A stretch of DNA of 9,061 nt from CAZGYE01 sp964530165 (lineage in GTDB: Bacteria > Planctomycetota > Planctomycetia > Planctomycetales > Planctomycetaceae). Positions 5,394 through 9,061 of the stretch are shown piece after piece. The stretch covers positions 1-9,061 of the forward strand of contig CAZGYE010000249.1 in assembly GCA_964530165.1 (NCBI GenBank). The letters run 5' to 3'. Both the position numbers and the translations under genes were made by a program. Within the stretch, counting starts at the first letter, position 1. The number at the start of each line of letters is the position of its first letter. The notes beneath the pieces were generated by a model. The model made no database searches. It was not told the origin of the DNA and saw nothing but the letters and a program-made list of their open reading frames with translations.

Positions 5394-6263
5394 ATGAACC
5401 AGTTTGCCATCGCGGTCACCCTTGTGGGTCTTTTGTGCGTCTCGAGCGACGCTGCGGAGCCGGGGTCGAAAAAGGCGGGCGGCAAGACGAGCACCTCGTC
5501 CTTGAAAGGGAGGTTCGAGAAGCCCGACAAAGGCACTTTTCACGCGACGATTACGGCCGGGGAACGGACGCAGGAGATGACAAGTCCCTCGAAGGCGATT
5601 TCGGCACTGCGGCGGATCACGAGCAAGCGGCGTCGCGCGAAGGACGTCGAGTTGGAGTTCAAGGCCCTGATCAACGTCAATGGCGGCGAGTACGAGTTCA
5701 CGAAACCCGCGGACGCGCAGGCGGCCCTCAAGGCGGTGGCGGCGGCGATGGCGCGTGCGAGAAAAGCGAGGATCGGCTTTGGAGAAATCGGCAAGATCGA
5801 GAAAGCCGAAGACGCCGAAAAAGGCGAGTCGCTCAAAGAGATCAAGGCCAAAGCGAAAGAGAAGCAGCAGAAAGCCCTCTCGGAGCAACAAAAGCGGTTC
5901 CAGGCTCAGCGCATCGTTCAGTTTCGGATTCGACAGGCCTTCGCCAACGAAATGCAGCGGAGCCGTGGACGGCCACCCAATCCGTTGCGGTTGCAGCAGA
6001 TTGTCAAAGCGGAGCTCGACAAGGCGAAGGCGGCCGGTCTCATTTCCGCAACTGCCGACGCGTCCAGTTTCAACATGAATGCGGCCGATCTCGCCAGACA
6101 GTCTGAGTTGGAGTCGATCCGTCAACTGCTCGGCAAAGCATTCCGCAAAGCGAATCAAAAAACAGAAGGAGCCGAAGAGAAAGAAGAGAAAGCTGCTAAA
6201 CAAGGGGCTGTTGAAAAAAAAGCTGATGAAGAGAAAGCGGGCAAGAAGCCGGGTGATGAGTAA
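5394..6263 (+). CDS. Unrecognised, probably exported, Lys/Glu/Ala-rich protein
   Basis: This 289-residue protein is not one I recognise. The ATG start is backed by AAGGAG eight bases upstream. Residues 1-20 look like a signal peptide (hydrophobic AIAVTLVGLLCV, then SSDA before Ala21), although the usual positive charge at the start is absent. Residues 45-115 may form a small folded beta/alpha region (HATITAGER, VELEFKALINVNGGEYEF). From about residue 115 the chain is strongly helical and charged (KEIKAKAKEKQQKALSEQQK), consistent with a long helix or coiled coil. The tail (about 253-289) is alternating K/E/A and likely disordered. It is divergent to the giant gene and shares its control region. 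200 bp separate it from the next gene. Function unknown; a cell-envelope or nucleic-acid-associated role would be a guess. Confidence 0.85.
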   Translation: MNQFAIAVTLVGLLCVSSDAAEPGSKKAGGKTSTSSLKGRFEKPDKGTFHATITAGERTQEMTSPSKAISALRRITSKRRRAKDVELEFKALINVNGGEYEFTKPADAQAALKAVAAAMARARKARIGFGEIGKIEKAEDAEKGESLKEIKAKAKEKQQKALSEQQKRFQAQRIVQFRIRQAFANEMQRSRGRPPNPLRLQQIVKAELDKAKAAGLISATADASSFNMNAADLARQSELESIRQLLGKAFRKANQKTEGAEEKEEKAAKQGAVEKKADEEKAGKKPGDE

Positions 6264-6463
6264 GCAGGCCGCATAGTCGGCGTTTTGCGAATGCCGCGAA
6301 TTCGGACTTTTCACGATCGCTGCGGATGTGATACAGTCTCCGCCGCTTGCAGCCACTATCAAGTGAATCGTCGTGTCCCTCTCTTGTCGTCTGCTGGTTT
6401 TTCTCCGGGAGGTGGTGGGAACCGCTCGCCGGTTCAGTTCACTCGTCGGAAGGTCGCTTCGCC
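6264..6463 (+). other. Gene-free stretch between the charged-protein gene and the DUF1207 gene
   Basis: About 200 bases hold the upstream signals of the DUF1207 gene. The only support I see is GGAAGG (6448-6453) before GTG 6464. A weak stem with arms GGCGTT and AATGCC and a five-base loop lies shortly after the upstream stop but lacks a T-run. No convincing promoter was found, so read-through from 5394-6263 is possible. Confidence 0.4.
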
Positions 6464-7402
6464 GTGTCTGCTTGTCTGCAGAGAATCATCCTCACGCTCG
6501 CCGGATTTGCGGCGAGTGGAATTCTCGCCCTGCCGATTGACGCAGACGAGTTTCCCGCCGGTTTATTCGCGAGCCGATTCGAACACAACCCGAGCACGGC
6601 GACCGATGACTACCCCGGATACGTTTGCGACGGCGAGTCTTTCTGGACCTGGCAACTCTTGCCCGACGGACTGCTTTACAAGTCCTATTTGGCCGGTGAG
6701 AAAGAGCCGCGTTTTGGCAGCGCATGGCTCCACGAAAAAGATCGCGGTTGGATCTGGGACGTTTCCCTCGGCGGCCGAGCGGGAATTCTACGCTACGGAA
6801 CACAGGACGCCGTTTCCCCGGAAGGCTGGCAGTTGGATATCGCGGGGGCCGCCTTTCCACGACTCGACTCGGAGGAGAACGACGATTTGGAGTCGGCCGA
6901 CTTCCGCTTCGACGTCCCGCTCACCTGGTCGCAGGGACCGTTCGCGGTCAAGTTCGGGTATTACCACCTCAGCTCGCACGTGGGGGACGAGTTTCTCGCT
7001 CGCAACCCCGGTTTCAGGCGCATCAACTACGTGCGTGATTCGGCGCTGTTGGGTCTCAGCGTCGACCTCACGGGCGACGTTCGCGCGTATGCCGAAGTCG
7101 GCTGGGCGTTTTCGGTCGACGGCGGGGCCGAACCGTGGGAATTCCAGTTCGGCGTAGACTATAGTCCCATGGTGGCCACTGGTCTCTACGGTGCTCCGTT
7201 CCTGGCGGTCAATGCTCATTTGCGCGAAGAGGTTGATTTCGGCGGGAGTTTGAATCTCATGGCCGGCTGGCAATGGCGCGGCCGAGAGTCCGACAACCTG
7301 CTGCGGTTCGGTCTGCAATACTTCAACGGCAAAACGAGTCAATACGCGTTCTTCAACGAGCACGAAGAGCTGATCGGCCTGGGACTTTGGTATGATTTCT
7401 AA
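6464..7402 (+). CDS. DUF1207 family protein with signal peptide
   Basis: This is a 312-residue protein from a GTG start. I recognise the DUF1207 pattern: LLPDGLLYKSYLAGEKEPRFG (residues 65-85 in two abutting pieces), KFGYYHLSSHVGDEFL (163-178) and RRINYVRDSALLG. The many alternating aromatic/hydrophobic strands and the C-terminal LGLWYDF suggest an outer-membrane beta-barrel or envelope protein, but no function is established to my knowledge. The frame opens upstream to a TTG at 6347. I chose GTG 6464 because GGAAGG lies ten bases before it and it gives a clean signal peptide (one Arg, then IILTLAGFAASGILAL). The longer form would place 39 non-signal-like residues in front. The stop touches the next start (TAA then ATG), so the two genes are probably co-transcribed. 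Confidence 0.87.
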   Translation: MSACLQRIILTLAGFAASGILALPIDADEFPAGLFASRFEHNPSTATDDYPGYVCDGESFWTWQLLPDGLLYKSYLAGEKEPRFGSAWLHEKDRGWIWDVSLGGRAGILRYGTQDAVSPEGWQLDIAGAAFPRLDSEENDDLESADFRFDVPLTWSQGPFAVKFGYYHLSSHVGDEFLARNPGFRRINYVRDSALLGLSVDLTGDVRAYAEVGWAFSVDGGAEPWEFQFGVDYSPMVATGLYGAPFLAVNAHLREEVDFGGSLNLMAGWQWRGRESDNLLRFGLQYFNGKTSQYAFFNEHEELIGLGLWYDF

Positions 7403-8917
7403 ATGACCGCACCGCTCGGAAACGTTTATCTGGTGGGAGCCGGGCCCGGTGATCCGGGATTGCTCACGCTGAAGGGACTCGACTGCCTCCAGCGGGCCGA
7501 TCTGGTCCTCTACGACGGGCTGGTGAACCCGCTGTTGCTCGAGCACACCACGGCGCAGGCCGAGCGGACCCGCCGTGCGCCCAACGCGACTAGTCGGACG
7601 CTTCATCAGCAGGAGATCAACGGGCGGCTCATCGCAGCGGCCCGGCAGGGCAAGCGGGTCGTCCGGCTGAAGGGGGGCGATCCATTCATCTTCGGACGCG
7701 GGAGCGAGGAGGCCGTCGCACTAGCCGAGGCTGGTATTCCTTTCGAAGTGGTTCCGGGAATCACGACGGCGACGGCTGCCAGTGAATATGCAGGCATCTC
7801 GCTGACGCATCGTGAATTTGCTTCGGCCGTCGCATTTGTCACCGGCCATGAAGATCCGCAGAAGGGAAAAACGTCGATCGACTACGACCAATTGGCCGTT
7901 TTTTCGGGAACGCTGGTCTTCTACATGGGTCTCGACCGGTTGGAAGCGATTGTCGAAAAGCTGCTCAAGGCCGGAAAGGATCCCGGCGTTCCCGCATGTG
8001 TCATCAGCCGGGCGACGACACCGGCACAACGCACCGTGACGGCCCCGCTCGGGAAGTTGCCCGCGTCTGTCCGCCAGGCCGAGCTGCCGCCGCCGTCGCT
8101 GATTGTGATTGGGGAATGCGTTCGCCTGCGGGAGCGAATTGCCTGGTTCGAGAATCGGCCGCTGTTCGGGAAGCGAATCGGCATCACCCGGCCGGCCGCA
8201 CAAGCCGGTCCCGTCGTCGCCAGGCTGCTGGAGCTCGGCGCACAACCGGTTTTGTTGCCGACCATCGAGATCCTGCCGCCCGAAGACACCAGCGACATCG
8301 ACCGCACACTGGGCCGGCTGGATGAGTTCGATTGGCTGATCTTCACCAGCGCCAACGGTGTCGACGGACTATTGAACCGTCTCTGGAAGACCGGCGGCGA
8401 TCTGCGGCGCTTGCAGAGTGTGCAGATTGCGACAATCGGACCGGCGACGGCCGATCGACTGGCCCGCTTTCACCTGCGGCCCGATCTTGTCCCTGAAGAG
8501 TTCCGCGCCGAAGCGCTGGCCGAGGCGCTCGCGTCTCACGTCAGCGGCCGGCGCGTGTTGTGGGCGCGGGCCAGCCGCGGCAGAGACGTTCTACCAACCG
8601 AGCTGGAAGCCGCCGGTGCGACGCTGGAGCAGTTGGTTGTCTACCGCAACGTCGACGTCGAGTCGCTGCCTGCCGCGGAGCTCCGGCTGATTGAGGACGG
8701 CCAACTCGATTGGATCGGTTTGAGCAGCCCGTCGATCGCCCGCAGCCTGAAGCGGCTTCTGAGTCCGGCGGCATTGTCGCAGATCGGAAAGCAGGTCCGG
8801 CTGGCCAGCATCAGCCCGGTCACAACGGCGGCGGCCCGCGACGTTTCTCTGCCGATCGCCGTCGAAGCAGAGGTCTACACGTGGGACGGCCTATGCGACG
8901 CCATCATGTTGAACTAA
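7403..8917 (+). CDS. cobA-hemD: Fused uroporphyrinogen-III C-methyltransferase / uroporphyrinogen-III synthase
   Basis: This is a 504-residue bifunctional cytoplasmic enzyme. Residues 1-250 are the SAM-dependent SUMT, which methylates uroporphyrinogen III at C2 and C7 to precorrin-2. Seen motifs: VYLVGAGPGDPGLLTLKGL (8-26), VVRLKGGDPFIFGRG (86-100), VVPGITTATAASEYAGISLTHR (116-136, in two abutting pieces), VTGH (146-149), TPAQRTV (206-212) and PSLIVIGECVRLR. Residues 254-504 are HemD, which cyclises hydroxymethylbilane: RIGITRP (258-264), FTSANGV (314-320), IGPATADRL (345-353), RVLWARASRGRDVLP (384-398), VYRN, SSPS (441-444) and SPVTTAAA (471-478). Both halves are full length, so the fusion is real. 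The pathway leads to siroheme and cobalamin, with HemD also serving heme. No Shine-Dalgarno is obvious; translation is probably coupled to the abutting DUF1207 gene. The SUMT segment RRAPNATSRTLHQQEIN departs from the usual GKRxG...QxEIN spacing. Confidence 0.96.
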   Translation: MTAPLGNVYLVGAGPGDPGLLTLKGLDCLQRADLVLYDGLVNPLLLEHTTAQAERTRRAPNATSRTLHQQEINGRLIAAARQGKRVVRLKGGDPFIFGRGSEEAVALAEAGIPFEVVPGITTATAASEYAGISLTHREFASAVAFVTGHEDPQKGKTSIDYDQLAVFSGTLVFYMGLDRLEAIVEKLLKAGKDPGVPACVISRATTPAQRTVTAPLGKLPASVRQAELPPPSLIVIGECVRLRERIAWFENRPLFGKRIGITRPAAQAGPVVARLLELGAQPVLLPTIEILPPEDTSDIDRTLGRLDEFDWLIFTSANGVDGLLNRLWKTGGDLRRLQSVQIATIGPATADRLARFHLRPDLVPEEFRAEALAEALASHVSGRRVLWARASRGRDVLPTELEAAGATLEQLVVYRNVDVESLPAAELRLIEDGQLDWIGLSSPSIARSLKRLLSPAALSQIGKQVRLASISPVTTAAARDVSLPIAVEAEVYTWDGLCDAIMLN

Positions 8918-9061
8918 TGCAGACAAACCGAATGCCGTGAATTCGTTTCTGCGATCCTCTGCGGTGAGCGATGTAGGGCAGGCTCCTGCCTGCCGTCCTC
9001 TTCTCCTACGTTGAGTCAATCTAAAATGCGGCAGGCGGGAGCCTGCCCTTCTATGAAAGCT
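8918..9061. other. Noncoding tail of the window
   Basis: Apart from the inverted repeat at 8975-9049, I see no gene start, RNA gene or other site in this segment. Confidence 0.6.
8975..9049. repeat. Inverted repeat with 21-bp arms, possible terminator or dispersed palindrome
   Basis: Arm 8975-8995 and arm 9029-9049 are reverse complements with one mismatch (T8987 opposite G9037, a G-U pair in RNA). The loop is 33 bases. Each arm is itself nearly self-complementary around GGCAGG-CT-CCTGCC. It lies 57 bases after the cobA-hemD stop, so it could end that transcript, but it lacks a T-run and the loop is long. The motif resembles GC-rich palindromes I associate with planctomycete intergenic DNA; copy number cannot be judged here. 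Confidence 0.8.

Noticed and set aside
6215..6222. Run of eight A residues near the end of the charged-protein gene, a possible slippage or frameshift site
   Set aside because: It encodes Glu-Lys-Lys in a Lys-rich tail. No stimulatory structure was seen, and the alternative frame ends at almost the same place without adding a recognisable domain.
6264..6310. Possible terminator hairpins after the charged-protein gene
   Set aside because: The stems are short, one needs a G-U pair, and no T-run follows; too weak to call.
5346..6362. 338-codon minus-strand open frame with a Phe/Leu-rich start
   Set aside because: It is the antisense of the Lys/Glu-rich gene: AAG/GAG codons read backwards give Leu, Phe and Ser. 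The plus-strand gene has a ribosome binding site, a promoter and a signal peptide.
6347..6463. Upstream TTG start for the DUF1207 gene (351 residues)
   Set aside because: It would place 39 Ser/Trp/Cys-rich residues ahead of an otherwise good signal peptide, whereas GTG 6464 has GGAAGG ten bases upstream.

Overview
The window looks like a chromosomal piece of a planctomycete (Planctomycetota) or a close relative. Four things point that way. A giant extracellular protein starts with a LEPR-XLL-type motif (LEDRTLL). A DUF1207 protein is present. A fused SUMT/uroporphyrinogen-III synthase gene is present. Finally, a GC-rich inverted repeat of the GGCAGG-CT-CCTGCC kind lies between genes. The assignment is from recognition only; no database search was possible.

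Layout. Positions 1-5105 (minus strand) are one uninterrupted reading frame of at least 1701 codons, whose 3' end lies beyond the window. I read every codon of this frame on the minus strand and found no stop. It encodes a modular secreted or surface protein. In order from the N-terminus it has: LEPR-XLL motif; 27 consecutive RTX-type nonapeptides; a Calx-beta domain; a second Calx-beta domain split by a seven-repeat FG-GAP/VCBS propeller; two practically identical Calx-beta domains; a leishmanolysin-like (M8-type) zinc metallopeptidase domain; and further RTX arrays. Positions 5106-5393 are a divergent control region with a plausible sigma70-type promoter in each direction, two 21-bp tandem repeats that each contain a dyad, and two more small dyads over the leftward promoter. 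Positions 5394-6263 (plus) encode an unrecognised, probably exported, very charged Lys/Glu/Ala-rich protein. Positions 6464-7402 (plus) encode a DUF1207 protein with a signal peptide. Its stop codon directly abuts the start of 7403-8917 (plus), a bifunctional uroporphyrinogen-III C-methyltransferase/uroporphyrinogen-III synthase. The window ends in a noncoding tail with a 21-bp-arm inverted repeat.

How the parts relate. The large protein is probably a calcium-dependent extracellular adhesin/protease: the RTX, Calx-beta and FG-GAP modules are all calcium-associated families, and the zincin supplies a possible catalytic activity. The charged protein gene shares the divergent promoter region but has no visible functional link. 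The DUF1207/cobA-hemD pair looks like a small co-translated unit. The SUMT-HemD fusion would turn hydroxymethylbilane into uroporphyrinogen III and then into precorrin-2 for siroheme or cobalamin; why a DUF1207 gene precedes it is unclear.

The most notable observations are the propeller nested in a Calx-beta domain, the 345-bp tandem duplication whose only two differences in 338 aligned bases are synonymous, and the M8-like zinc site inside an RTX/Calx-beta protein. I saw no mobile element, CRISPR array, tRNA or rRNA, and no clear new defence or regulatory system.
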